Assembly (NCBI GenBank): GCA_001579985.1
Contig: LRSR01004671.1
Coordinates: 47,398-111,397 of the forward strand
Source: Hypsibius dujardini
Lineage: Eukaryota > Tardigrada > Eutardigrada > Parachela > Hypsibiidae
Direction: 5' to 3'
DNA length: 64,000 bases
Part shown: in pieces, positions 47,663 through 59,836 of the stretch
Layout: each line of letters starts with the position of its first letter
Position numbering within the stretch: position 1 is the first letter of the stretch
Notes under the pieces: model-generated
Database searches by the model: none
What the model was told of the DNA's origin: nothing
Seen by the model: only the letters and a program-made list of their open reading frames with translations
Made by a program: the position numbers and the translations under genes

Positions 47663-48791
47663 CTCTACGGATAACTCTCAGACTACATTCCAGGTTGGAC
47701 ACTTGATAAGCCTGTAAAAGGGCTGGAATCAGCCTGTTTTTAAGCTGGATGCGCCCAGGCAATCTTTTCGCTGCAATGTAGCCTAGAATACAGACTATGA
47801 TTTCGAAATTTTCCGCCTCGTGCAAGACACTTATTTTCCACCATCGTTCCACCGTGGATTTCCCCCAGCTCTCTTGAAAGTTTTCAACTGACGCGGAAGA
47901 TTAGTTCCGTGTACAGAACACGTGGCTTGGTTTGAGACTTGGTACTCAATTCAGACTTGTCTTGCTTCGCCTGGTGCTGAAAGAGTTAATCTGCTGTTTT
48001 TGTTCTCTTAAACATTCATAATATCATTTCATTTTGGGTGAATGGTGGCCAATTAGCCTGTTATTGAATCATGTGATTACTAGCATCATGAGACATCAGA
48101 GGATTTGCGTTCATGTTTTGTTGCTGTTGCTATGTGGAAGCCGGCTGGATCCAACGGCTTACAACGTATCGCCTTTGCCTGCTTGGTACGTGAAGTTCCC
48201 ACATCAAATTTTAATCTTTAGATTTCTGATAAATTATTTTCAGCAGAGGTTTCGGATTCAGTGTTTGTAAAAAAACGTGCTTTCTGTGTTTTTTTTTGCA
48301 GATTGCTGTGCAAGCCTACAACGAAAATGGGATCTCGTATCTTTTTCGTTTAACTTTCCCAAACTTCGCTACCTTACCGCTGTAGCTTGAATCTTGGTCT
48401 AATATTTTGGCACTGTTGGTTTAATTTTTTTGATCTCAGTTTGAATGTTGCCTGGACAAATTTTCATAAATTAATCGATCATTCCCATTGGTCTATAAAA
48501 GACACATTTATAGGGCAATGCAATTTTCGATTGGCCGAATTGTTGAAAAAAACAGGGTGGACCAGGGTGGAACCTAGCTTGGCGCAGGGTCGACCCATGC
48601 TGAATTCGCATAGGAACCCAGGCTGTATCTAGCCTGTCTTCCAACCAGGTCAACCAGTGTCGCATATAGGCTGGAAAGCATGGAAGATTCCAGTCTCTTC
48701 ACTCAGCCATTTTGACTGGATTCCAGCCTGTTTTAAGGTAGTCAAAACAGGCTGTATCCAGGCAGAAACCAGTCAAGAGTTATCCGTAGAG
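47663..48791. mobile_element. 1.1-kb inverted-repeat element, copy A
   Basis: Bounded by CTCTACGGATAACTCT and its exact inverse AGAGTTATCCGTAGAG. The subterminal regions on both sides carry several copies of CAGGCTG / CAGCCTG-type motifs. No transposase frame is present. Copy B at 56506-57554 is clearly homologous along nearly its whole length, including GCGGGAGATTAGTTCCGTG- and GGCTGGATCCAACGGCT-type blocks. Direct copies of ACACCTGGAGCCATA flank copy A on both sides, which could be a long target duplication or an older host repeat. The superfamily is not assigned. Confidence 0.75.
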
Positions 48792-48794
48792 GGG

Positions 48795-50985
48795 GTAAGT
48801 GCTTTTGTACGGACACCTGGAGCCATATATACGGAAACACAGTTTGTGTTGTGCCTTAGAATCGCATCGTTACAGTCATATAAATCGTAATATCAAAATA
48901 TGCGACATATTTCATGGAAAGCATCATCTGGTTTATTCTAATTAAAATTCAATTTGCAACGTTGTAATGGTATAAGTTTAGGTAATCCTTAGGGTGCTGT
49001 ACTTAAAGCATGGTACGCCTTGAGCGTTGTATTTAATGCGCATCTTGTAATCCCATACTTACCCGGAGAAAACTAATTGAGATGGTCTGAGCGGCGTTTT
49101 TACAGCGTTAGGAGAGCTTCCATTTTCAGAATTTTTACTTGTTGAAGAGAGATGCAAATATTATCAACTTTTTTAAGTCCCACCTGGTCCGACGGTGCTT
49201 GAATCAGTCTCAAAATGACCATAGATTTATCACCCCATATAGTTAATTGACAAATAAAGAAAGGAAAGCCATAAAACCCTAAAACATTGACAGCCATTCT
49301 CATTGTCCTAGAAAGAAAAAATATAAGCTTAACTATCAACCATTAAAGATGCAGGTGCATTGGCTATATTTTTACTAAATTTGGTCTGGTTCCCTGAAGG
49401 ACTTTTATCAGAGGACAGGAGGCATTCTATATTTTGTATCTACACATTTTGTGAAATTAGTGCGTCATCATGATAAAAATCGACATATTTGCAACTTTTC
49501 ACACTTTGCGGAGGACCCTCTGTATATGTTCAGCGTTAATTCAAGTGTGCATCTGCCACACTGTGACGCACAATTTCCTAATGGGCGGACTCGAATGGGC
49601 GCATACATGCGTCTAGAGCGGATGTTATGTCTGTAGACCACAACAGCGATGCTAAATACAGCGCAAGTTTTCGCTTTTTCATTACGCCTGCCGTGATAAA
49701 TGTCTAAGGGGGAAACGAAGAGAGCCTGCGCTCTTATGGAGACAGTTTTCAATGGGGTTTTTGACACGATGTGATAAAACTGGTTGTTCCTTTGTTTATC
49801 ATTCTGTTCTGGGGCTTTGCCGACTGTATGTGACTCGGCCTTTTGTTTATTTTTGCCTTACACCTTACGCGCCTTCCGCTTCGTCACGCTTTCTACTGAG
49901 GTATGTCGTGTTTGCTCTGTGCGATGTGTTCGCTTGAATCAGTCGAGTAGTCTACGTCGTGTGGTCTTTATCATTAAACTGGTTGGTTTATGCGTATTTA
50001 GGTTTTCGCGTCGTTACTTTGGCTAATCGAGTTGATCATGCCTTTGTTCTTTCTCAAAGGTCGCTGGACCTTGCCGTCATCTTTTACCCAACTATCCCAC
50101 CGCATCGCATCGCCTTCGTCCCCGGGGCTGCCAAAAGGCCACCATTTTTCTGCCGGGGTTTCCTTCGAATCTCCTTGTGCACCACAGCGAAGAAATCTTT
50201 TGATTGTACTCACCGCACGGATGCAAGGCGAGCTATATAAGTGAGATTTCAATTCTTTTCAATGTGCTCAGTTATAATTGATATTCATAATCGGCAACAA
50301 GCAAATTGAATCGTCAAATGCACTGAACTGCGTGAGCCAGCACAGCATGTTACTCTTCCTCGAAGCCAGCTTACGTAATTTTTGTTAAGACGCCCCGCAA
50401 ATGCTCCAAATACCAAGCCCACCTTTCGCGCTTACGAACCCGCATCATATCTGCATACATGTCGATCGTTAAACTACTTCCAAGCCTTGCCGGGCTTCTG
50501 GGATTGTTGCACTTTTTTACTTGTTATACAAAATCGCACTCACAACCACTGCCGTTATTTCCCATTATTTGGAGGGTCAATTTTGTGGAAACCTCTTATG
50601 AGGAATGCGTTGGGGCCTGCAAACGCAATTAAAAGAATTTTAATCATCTCCCGGCCGGATGTGTGCCTCTACGGCTTCATCGAACGAGATCTGTCGGGCA
50701 AGCCTTCAGTAATTCGCTGACAATTATCTGAGTGATTGAGGCTGCGTGATTGAGGTGTGGCAGGATTTTGTCCCAGACCCGGCGAATGAGCGGCCACAAA
50801 ATCTGCTGTAAGAATGAGGCCTCACAGTCCCACAACGTTTTTCTTATGAGTTTGCGAAGCTGTAACTAAAATCCTTACCGCAGTTTATTGGATGATAATT
50901 GCAACCGTTGATCTGAAGAAAAAAATACCAGCAACTGATGCTGGTATTCAGTTCGAAATTTGTTTATTTCATTACCGTAGCCTTT
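48795..50985. other. Intergenic, no gene supported
   Basis: Several frames of 60-110 codons (for example 50382-50720 plus) have no recognisable domain. A 5' UTR exon of the downstream GPCR may lie here: an AG acceptor (ATTACCGTAG) precedes its ATG by about 13 bp. Confidence 0.35.
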
Positions 50986-50992
50986 GCGGTCA

Positions 50993-52824
50993 ATGTACGC
51001 ATCAAATAATACCACTGCATTTCCGGGCCTGAATGTCACCCAGTGCCCGGCAGTATTCAGCGAAAAATGGGTAGCCCGTTTAGCTCCTGGCCCATTATTC
51101 TCTCCGGCCATTATTCTCCTCCAGGTCTTCACTCTCATCACATTCCATCGTTGGCATTCTCGGGATCCGTATCTGTCGCTTCACGTATCCCTCGCCTGCA
51201 GTTCCCTCGCATACGGTATCATCGGGTTGAGCTTCGGCATCACCACGTTGAACCCTTGGTCCGATCTTGTCGCAACGGCGTCTCGAGCGTTAAACTACCT
51301 AAGCGTCTTTGCTCATAACTCCTCCACCACGACGCTTTTGTTTATCAGCCTGGATCGCTGGTTGTCTGTGGAGTTTCCCATTCAGTACCGTGCCAGAATT
51401 TCTCAAAAAAAAGTTCTCTTTGCAATTGCGGGTCTATGGTTCGTGTCATTTCTTCAGTCGGTGCCGGGAATGATCGTCTACTGGAGCGCCATGCAGGCGT
51501 ATTGTAATCGACTCACCACATTTTTTTATCCCAGTCTTGGGTTTTATCTTTGGAGTGTCCTGACAGGTGCGCAGATAACAAAACTGGCCGAAGCTGTATC
51601 GTTAAGCTAAGCTCATGCTAACAACTTGAGCTACTAATGGTTCAAGATGAAACATAAAATGAAGTTCGACCAAAATTAATTTGCTTCTGTGATGGGGAGG
51701 GAAAATTTCCACTCACAAACATTTCTTGACCTTTACATAAAAATTCGTCATCCGTCTATTCCGCCAAGCGATCGTGACCCAATTTTGGGTGCAAAAAGCA
51801 TTCTCCGACATGGTATCCTGAGTGGCAATTTGATGTCTGAATAAAATAAAAATATAGAATTAAAAATATTTATTAAAATAACTTTGCCCCACGGCTCTAT
51901 ATTAGAAGGGGGAACCCTCTAGTTTGCTGGTTAAACTACTCCCCAATTGCTGAATTTAATAAACATTTAACGTACCACGCAACCCTTCGAACTGATCATG
52001 TAGTGGCAGTTACCCTACTGCCACCTCCCCCCCCCCGCCACCAAACCCTGGGTTTCATTAGCGTTCTCGCAGTGAACGTAAGGGTTTTCGGGGGGGGGTG
52101 TCCCAACGTTTTCGGCATGAGTGCTGTAATATCTGAAAGGTCAATTGGGTTTAAATAAAGGTTTGTCATATTTTACACATTGTTACGTTCAATGCAAAAC
52201 ATTGAAAATAAACCCTTCAAAAATTAAACTAGACAGTGACAGAAGGCGTTATTGATATAGACGGCGTTTAACAACCCTCTTGACAGACTTCATTTTAGTT
52301 GAATGAAGACTAAAACCGGCTAATTCGTTGACCAATTTCTGTTTTACTCTATGATTTCTGCTGTTGTACATACAGGACCTGTCTTACTGAGCCTAACAGC
52401 ACTCGCGCAGCTTCGGATCATAACAATTGCCGTGGCGACCAAGTTGCGCGTGGTTCGTGCGAGGGGACGAATTGGGAAAAAACCTACACACGGACCAGCA
52501 CCGGTGGAATTGTCCGTTTTGATGGGGATCATTCGTGAACGACTGTTGGCCAGTGTGGTGGTGGTGATTGTGCAACTTTTCGCCAACGTTCCCTACCGAA
52601 TAACCATCCAGTTTGCGTCACGCTACGCATGGTCTTCACAAACGATGGCGTTCTGGTCGATGGCCTGGATTTCAGTCCAGCACATCTTTTCGCCGGTCGT
52701 TTATCTCACGTTTTTTCCGCGGTTTCGAGCGACTGCGAAAAGGCTCTTTGGTTTCGGTCGTGTGACCTCAGTGACGTCCGGGACCTCACATCCCGCTCCC
52801 CGAGCAGTGGTACCTTCAGTTTGA
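50993..52824 (+). CDS. Rhodopsin-like GPCR (intact)
   Basis: Exons 50993-51566 and 52376-52824 join in phase 1 (donor CAG|GTGCGC, acceptor CATACAG) to about 340 residues. The short extracellular N-terminus has two N-glycosylation sites (NNT, NVT). Seven hydrophobic segments follow: TM1 FSPAIILLQVFTLITF, TM2 LHVSLACSSLAYGIIGLSF, TM3 up to LLFISLDRW, TM4 LFAIAGLWFVSFLQSV, TM5 across the intron (GFYLWSVLTGPVLLSLTALA), TM6 ASVVVVIVQLFANVPY, and TM7 WISVQHIFSPVVYLTFF. DRW replaces the usual DRY and SPVVY replaces NPxxY. The helices are of normal length and no stop interrupts them. The ligand class cannot be assigned; it resembles the broad peptide (FMRFamide-like or orphan) receptors of invertebrates. 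Confidence 0.8.
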
Positions 52825-52829
52825 CGTGA

Positions 52830-54370
52830 ATAGTATAACAAATTATTGCTTCGAACGAATTCTTACTTGAGACTACAGTACTTACAATTAGTGAATGTGA
52901 GAATAAATTCTGAGTCAATACTTTTATTATTATTTTTAACTGCCACAATATTATCGCTAAACTTCAAACCACACCTCTCACAAACCGAATCACAATTATG
53001 GATAGCATTTAGTTAAATGCATTGGTCGCCGATTTGAGACTTGCGAACACATGTTACCTTAGATAATAGAGTGACCGAATTGGCTTTTGCCAGCGCCTCT
53101 TTGGGGGTTTCGTTTTCAGGAAAAATCAAATTGTCCAAGTCCCTCAGTGTTTCGTCCAAATTTGAGGTTTGTTGGAGCCCAATGTAAGCTCCCTGTAACT
53201 AACTGCCAAGGTGAGGTTAAAAACGTTCAAGAATGGTACGAAATTGACGGAAAACTGAAGGTCTCGAAAATGTTTGGAAACCCAAGGAGTCTAGAAAATA
53301 AGATCCCACACCCCGATGAATTTAGAAATGATGAAGAAAATGAGCCAACTTTGGATTCAATTTTGAAAAATATTATTTTGGTTCTTCTAACCCCTCCACC
53401 CCCTGTTTCTACTACGTGGATAATAGTTGTGCGTTGTAATGGCAGAACATGAACCCCCGCCCCCAACCCATCCCCCCCCCAACTCAGAGATCTCACTAAC
53501 ATATTCGCATCTTAAGACAGCGTGTAGCCTGTCTTTGAAATTTCAATTACACACAACCATATTGCATCGCTGATTGAGTTAATGCCTGTCTAAGCCCTTT
53601 TCGGTTGTGTTTGCTCAGTTGGACTTGATAATGACTTTATACCGGCCTTTCTTGATTCACACTTCAAGGCATCTTCATCTAGCTTTCACCCTCAACGCGT
53701 CGTTTCCCATGAATGAAACCAATGTGCGGGTGTCATTTTCCTGTTAGCTTGTTGCACCTTACCATGAGCGGGCTTCGGTTGCCCGGTTGACTGATTTGCT
53801 CCGACGAACGGACTTCCCCTCACGCACTACAGTACTCTATTACCCCGCGTGATATTTTACGCAGATCAAAAGAAGTATCCGACTTCTCGACCAACGTTGC
53901 GTCTAGCATATCTAAATTGGGTATACGCCTGTAGCTGATCGTAAGCAATTTGTGGAAATCCAATCATCTCCTGCTGCGTTGGTATAGTTTGAATAAATTG
54001 TGGCATAGTATAAGTCGCTAATTAGTTTGCGACACGGTATCATACAACGGCCTTTTGTTTGGTTGAGGCTTAAAGATACAGTGCTCGAATTCTTTTCTAT
54101 AATCCTGCTAACATTTACAAAAATTTACCACGTCACTGATTATCTACGCACGCGCACTACTTCTCTAAAGTCTTATGCGTAATCTTGAATCGCAATCTTC
54201 GGATGATTGGTTACTAAAGAACAACTATTTTGCCCGGTGCAAGTGATCCTTAAGGGACAGAGCTTGTCATTATCCCGCCTCCCTCAGTTCTCAGAGAGTC
54301 TTCACCTGAATATAATTATGCACCAGCTTAAGAGATTTGGACGTGGAAATCTTCGAAATCGCATTATTTT
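52830..54370. other. Intergenic, no gene recognised
   Basis: Contains C/G runs (CCACCCCC stretches near 53395-53480) and a 121-codon frame at 53087-53452 without a known domain. The AATTTTGAAAAATATTATTTTGG-like texture resembles other diverged repeats at 58753-59100 and 61070-61330. Confidence 0.35.
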
Positions 54371-54375
54371 GCAAA

Positions 54376-55457
54376 ATGAACTTTTCAGTCAGCAATAAAA
54401 CAAACATTACACGAAAGGGTCTGGAGAAGCCGTTAGCCTGCCTGTCAGACACAACATACGAGATCATCGCCGGGTTTACCGCCCCTCTCACCGTGTTCGG
54501 GATCTGCATCTACCTCCGGATCCTATGGACATTTTACCGACACCCCAGACTCATCAACCACTTCACAGTTCACATCATCAGCCTCTCCATAATCAACATC
54601 CTCAACAGCCTGGCATACTGGCCGCAAACCATCGCTCGAGCCATCACCACCGACTGGCTCAGTCATCCGTTCGTCTGCGCGCAGTTCCAGTACTTTGTCT
54701 GGGTCATGCCGGTGACGTACGGCCTACAAGAAATGATCATCTGCGGGGATCGTTGGACCGCTTTCATGGCGCCGGTCTTCTACAACACCCACAAGAGCGT
54801 CCGATGGTCCTTTTGTGGAACAATCGCTGTCGTGATCTGGATGCATGGCTGGTACTTGCCTCTGAGCATCCTAAACTATGTCCGATCTCTTTCCTACCCT
54901 AAGGCATGTGACGGAATGGTGCCAGGCTATCCCACCTACAGAATCGTAGTATTCTTCATGGTTGCGTACATTGCCCAGGGAATCACTTACGGAAGCTACC
55001 CATTCTTGTTACTGCTACTTATTCGGAGGAGGTTTCGACGACGTCTGGCGCGTGGTCGAGTTGAAATAGTGTCCATTGTGAGATATCAGGTTTCTTCAAC
55101 ATCTCTGCCACCGTCTGTTCAGCCTGCTATCCACTCGGACAGTGCGACGCCCATGGAGATCAGAAATACGGAAGATGACAGACGAAAGGCCATAGTTAAA
55201 CAGGAGGAGAACGCAAACAATCGACTTGTGACGGGCGTGCTCTGCATTTCACTGATTGCCGTCATTATCATTCACGTCCCTACCATTATGTTCAATGTGT
55301 ACGGGAATAGACGCCAGCTGCCCCGCCCTGCGTGTGGGATGTCTTTCATCTGGGCGAACATATTTTGGCGGTGGTCTTGGTGGTGGAGTCCTTGGTCTAC
55401 CTGGCCACCATGAAGGATCTCCGGAGGGAGTTCCTTTCAATTTTTCGGCATAATTAA
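54376..55457 (+). pseudogene. Rhodopsin-like GPCR with a frameshift in TM7
   Basis: Single-exon receptor from ATG 54376. The N-terminus carries N-glycosylation sites (NFS, NKT, NIT). TM1 is GFTAPLTVFGICIYLRIL and the first loop is FYRHPRLINHF. TM2 is HIISLSIINILNSLAYW, and TM3 ends EMIICGDRWTAFMAP. TM4 is GTIAVVIWMHGWYLPLSI and TM5 IVVFFMVAYIAQGITYGSY. A long third loop has RRRFRRRLARGR, and TM6 is GVLCISLIAVIIIHVPTIM. At about 55360 the frame is lost and would end in a Trp-rich tail at 55413. The next frame continues a normal TM7 and C-tail (ILAVVLVVESLVYLATMKDL, RREFLSIF) to TAA at 55457. One missing base explains this. It may be a true recent inactivation or an assembly error. The rest of the gene is intact. 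Confidence 0.8.
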
Positions 55458-55459
55458 AT

Positions 55460-55875
55460 GACATACTGCCATATCAAGGTTGCTTTGTCTGGTCACACCA
55501 GACCCAGATTATGTTAAACCAGTGGGCGCACACGTACTGGTGCGAACTGACAAAGTAACCTTACCATAGTTGTGGATAACCAAACTGAGACTAACTGCTC
55601 ATTTGGATATCTATCCCGCCTTGTTTTCATCTAGAACATTCTCACTCAATTCTACGCATATCAATTTAAAGCACCCGCTTTTCCACTTTTTTTAGTGAGA
55701 TGTAATCTTATTTCATTGCACAGTGGCATTACGAATGTTTTGGGGGAGGGTTAGGCCTTTGCCTGTACCGGAGTAGTCTACTTGCTGGGATCTGTTTGCT
55801 GGTTCTTTCAAAATTACCAATGCCCAGTACCAATACCGGTACCAGTACCAATATTTCCATCAGGAGGTAAGCAAG
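55460..55875. other. Spacer, no gene seen
   Basis: 3' flank of the GPCR. A short TACCAATACCGGTACCAG repeat is near 55825-55850. Confidence 0.3.
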
Positions 55876-55879
55876 TTTT

Positions 55880-56160
55880 ATGGAGAAAGCGCCGTTTTCA
55901 TCGAGGCAAACGAAGGGTCCCTCGAGTCACCTTGGCAGGAGTCTTCCCCCACCACATCCCTCGCACAGACAAGCAAGTTCGGATCATTGTTCACACCCTT
56001 GGCGTTGATGGTCCAAGTGCAGTTTGGCCGTTGGTTAGCCAGCACCTTCACATTCACGAATTTCATCGGGGCGCAGGATTCTGCCTGCTGTCTGTTAGCA
56101 TTGAAAGAACATTCTGCGACAACGTCCTGATTCACGTCCTGTTTCATCAGTTGAAATATT
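55880..56160 (-). pseudogene. Serine protease fragment with destroyed active site
   Basis: Minus-strand frame with LVCARDVVGEDSCQGDS followed by RDPSF. This is the active-serine region of a trypsin-like protease with the invariant GDSGGP changed to GDSRDP. Upstream residues (SCAPMKFVNVKVLANQRPNC) match the exon-3 region of the 39-kb protease in length and Cys placement. No His or Asp exons are found nearby. It is a decayed partial duplicate. Confidence 0.7.
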
Positions 56161-56505
56161 CTTAGGAGGCGAATGTTTTTTACAAGACCGAAACCTAACG
56201 AGATGTACAGTACCACAAAATCATTTGAGAAAAATGAAGTTAATGAAACCCATTCGCAAAAGGAGACTTCTGGTCCATGGGATAATTGCTTGGCACGTTC
56301 AGAGACGAAACAAATTTTTCGCAGGGGCACGGTTTAGTGCATACCTTGATATATATTCAACCCTTCACTGTGTAAGAGTACAAGCACTGTCTCGAGGGAT
56401 GGAAATCGAGGGGCAGTCATGTTCTGAATAATAAAATGAGAAAAAAGGATGGGGCCACTATGCTCCCATCGGGGGAGGCGGGGGGAGGGTACGACTTGGG
56501 CTAAG

Positions 56506-57554
56506 CTCTACGGATAACTCTCAGACTAGATTCCAGGCTGAACACTGTAATAAGCCTGTGAAGGGGCCGGAATCAGCTTGTTTCTAAGCTGAATACGCCC
56601 AGCCTGTCTTTTCGTCGTAATGTAGCCTAGAATACAGGCTATATTTTTGAGAATTTTTCGCCCCCCCCCCGCAAGACACCTCTCTTGAAAGTTTCCAACT
56701 GACGCGGGAGATTAGTTCCGTGTGCAGGCCGCGTGGCTTGGTTTGCGAGTTCAAACTTGTCTTGCTTCGCCTGGCGTTGAAAAAGTTAATCTGCTGTTTT
56801 TGTTGTCTTAAACATTCGTGAATATCATTTCATTTTGCGCAAATTACGACAAATTAGTATGTTATTGAATCATGTTGAGTACTAGAATTATGAGAATTAT
56901 CAGAGGATTTGTGTTCCTGTTTTGTTGTTGCTGTGTGGAAGATGGCTGGATCCAACGGCTGACAACGTATCGCCTTTACCTGCTCGGTACGTGAAATTCC
57001 CATTTCAAATTTCAATCTTTAGGTTGTTGATAAGTTATTTTCAGCAGAGGTTTCGGATTCAGTGCTTGTAAAGAAACGTGCTTTCTATTTTTTTTGCAGA
57101 TCGCTCTGCAAGTCAACAACGGTAATGGGATCTCATATCTCTCCCGTTTAACCTTTCCAAACTTCGCCACCTTACTGCTTTAACTCGAATCTCGTTCTAA
57201 TATTTTGGCACTCATGGTTCAGTTTTTTTGCTTTCAGTTTGAATGTGGCATGACGTAATTCCCATAAATTAATCGATCATTCCCATTGGTCTATAAAAGA
57301 CACGCCTATAGGGCAATGCAATTTTCGATTGGCCGAAACCTGCTGGGCCCAGGGCGGACCCATGCTAAATTCGCATAGGGGCCCAGGCTGTATCCAGCCG
57401 GCCTTCTAGCCAGGTCAACCAGTGTCGTATATAACCTGGAAGTCATGGAACAATCCAGTCTCTTCACTCAGCCGTTTTGACTGGATTCCAGCCTGTTTCA
57501 AGGTAGTCAAAACAGGCTGTACCCAGGCAGAAACCAGTCAAGAGTTATCCGTAG
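56506..57554. mobile_element. 1.1-kb inverted-repeat element, copy B
   Basis: Begins CTCTACGGATAACTCTCAGA and ends AAGAGTTATCCGTAG. It is collinear with copy A (47663-48791) with small indels and C-runs. The CAGGCTG/CAGCCTG motifs near both ends are retained. There is no coding capacity. Confidence 0.75.
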
Positions 57555-57559
57555 GGAGG

Positions 57560-59240
57560 CTACAAGTCCCCCTTCCTTCCTTCCCCCTTTTTGTCCCCTG
57601 TTGCTTTTACAAGTGCTGACAAAGGTCGCTTTGAGCACTATTAATAACTTTAAACATTCTGAAAAGCCCAGTCAATCAATCTACTAATGTAAACAGTTTG
57701 ATACTGCACGATATCGAACCAGATATTGTACATATGTGTGCGCATGAAAACTCACAAGGAGTCGGAAGGATGGCCGACACGCCAATCTGTCTGCATTTTG
57801 TCGCAGATGGTGAATTAAATATGCACATTTTAGAAATATATTTTGGCTGCCCTCGAGCTCTGGTCTTGGCGAGTAAAAAATCAAAAAGTTTCTTTATTGC
57901 ACTAACCGCTTATTGAATTCAGTAATTGATTGCTTGATCTTATTTCATTCATAATGAGATTATATATTTTCCATATGAAATTTTCAGAGAGGGAACGCAT
58001 AATGTTTCCGCTTAATGTTATTTATCAGAGCTATAATTATGATAATTTTCAAAATAAATGTCATTGCTGTGGCTCTGAAAATTGTTAATCGTTACGCCTC
58101 TCACGCCAATCCAATTATTTTCCGTTTATTGCGCTGCATTTACTCAATCCTCCTGCATTGGCGCTGCAATTATTTTCAATTCATTTAAGATATCATGCAC
58201 ACAAGATTGCAAAATCGTTAAAAAGGTCCACATGCCAGCAGAAAACTTAAAAAAATGTGTTTTCTATTAATGGGCGTCAGCAGTTGTCAACAGGCAACAG
58301 TCAAACCCTCCGCGGTCTTGCGGTATGCAAACACACGGGGATCTCTCGCGAGTGGGCCAAGCTATAACGGCGAGACGACCGACAATTTCAATGTCAGGCA
58401 AGCCGCTTTTTCCAGCCCTTCCCGTGGATAAGGTACGCTCAGCGCACAACAAGATACAGCTGGATCACCTCCCAGAAGGGTCGCCGCGGGTGTAAGTCTT
58501 TGCTACAATAAACATGTTCAGAATAAAATCGTTTGTAAAGCAGCTTCGCCGTTCTAGAGGTCGTCACGGCTTATTTGGTCTGGGCGTAATTTATTCAACG
58601 TCGCGTCACGCAATGTGCTTTTTTATCATAATAAACAGCAGTTGTTCTGCAATAACCTTCACCTCACACAACAGCGGTAGATAATATCGGGGAAACCGAA
58701 TAATAACTAGAGGCTCGATTAGGGTCCATATAGGTCGGAGCCAAGACTCCTCATGGTAAGGCCAAGGGGCTGGAAAATTGGGCAAAACGCACTTTTTTTA
58801 AGTTTGACAATAACAACTCAGCCTCATGTCGCTGCCTATATTGAAACTTGTAATGTCTTGGGTGTTCCATTCTCGAGGGCTCCCAATGGATTTCAAAAAA
58901 ATCATCAAAAACGTCAGTTTTTCAATGAAATTTTGACGGTTCTTGAATTTTTTGAATTTTGCATTTGAATTCATCAGTAGGGAGCCTATATTGGACCCCA
59001 AAGCACGTCAAAGTTTAAGAAAAAACTGAAAACTGCCCACCCCCTGACCGTACTATAAGGGGTACTGCTTCCAACTTGTAAAGACCCTGAACGACCCCCT
59101 AGCTATAACCACTCTTTCGTACCGTCAAATAAACCTTTGCCCCCTGCCGCTATCGCAAAACGATTGCTGCAGTCTACTCACCGATTTAGTTCAAACAAGA
59201 GGATTTGTTCGATGCTTTTTATCTTACGTCTGTATATCAC
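57560..59240. other. Intergenic, no gene recognised
   Basis: Contains a segment at 57822-57890 similar to 3735-3810 and, at about 58740-59110, a diverged repeat. That repeat ends in CTTGTAAAGACCCTGAACGA and is similar to 61100-61330 (CTTGTAAGAACCCTAAACGA). Confidence 0.4.
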
Positions 59241-59359
59241 AAAAGATGGAAACGCTTCGTACGGCGCGTCGATGCAGCATGCGAACATCCATTTCGTTTC
59301 ATGAAGCACGTGTTTCTAAAATGTTGCTAATTAGCCGGAAACAAAAGCGGCAATATTGT

Positions 59360-59795
59360 ATGTATAAAGTCATTCCTATCCTGTTATTTTTCACCGTTGT
59401 GTCAAGCGAAGGCATCGTCCCACTTAGAGTCGACGACGCAGCTTTCGACAAAGTGTACGAGAAGGACGTCACATATTCCTCTCCATGGGCCTACACATAC
59501 ACCAACGCATCCGGATCGGATGCTATTCGGATCACCGTAACGAGTTTGAAGGCAACGGAGGCTGATCCGATCTTGATCCTGGTGAAACGGCAGCAAAGCG
59601 TGCTGTCATGGCAGATTCCGTTGATTTTGGAGGATACGTTTCATTACACTACCGTCAGCCGGATACTTTGTCCTAGTGAGAACCCTACACCAACCGGAAA
59701 CCAAACTAGTGAGTCTCAAATCTACGCCATCGTTCACCCGTGAGAAGACAGACAAGAGTACAGGACACAGGCACAGGCACAGGCACAGACACAGA

Positions 59796-59836
<41 letters not shown>

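Noticed and set aside
53087-53452. 121-codon plus-strand frame
   Set aside because: No start context, domain or splice partner; composition resembles the diverged repeats around 58.8 kb.
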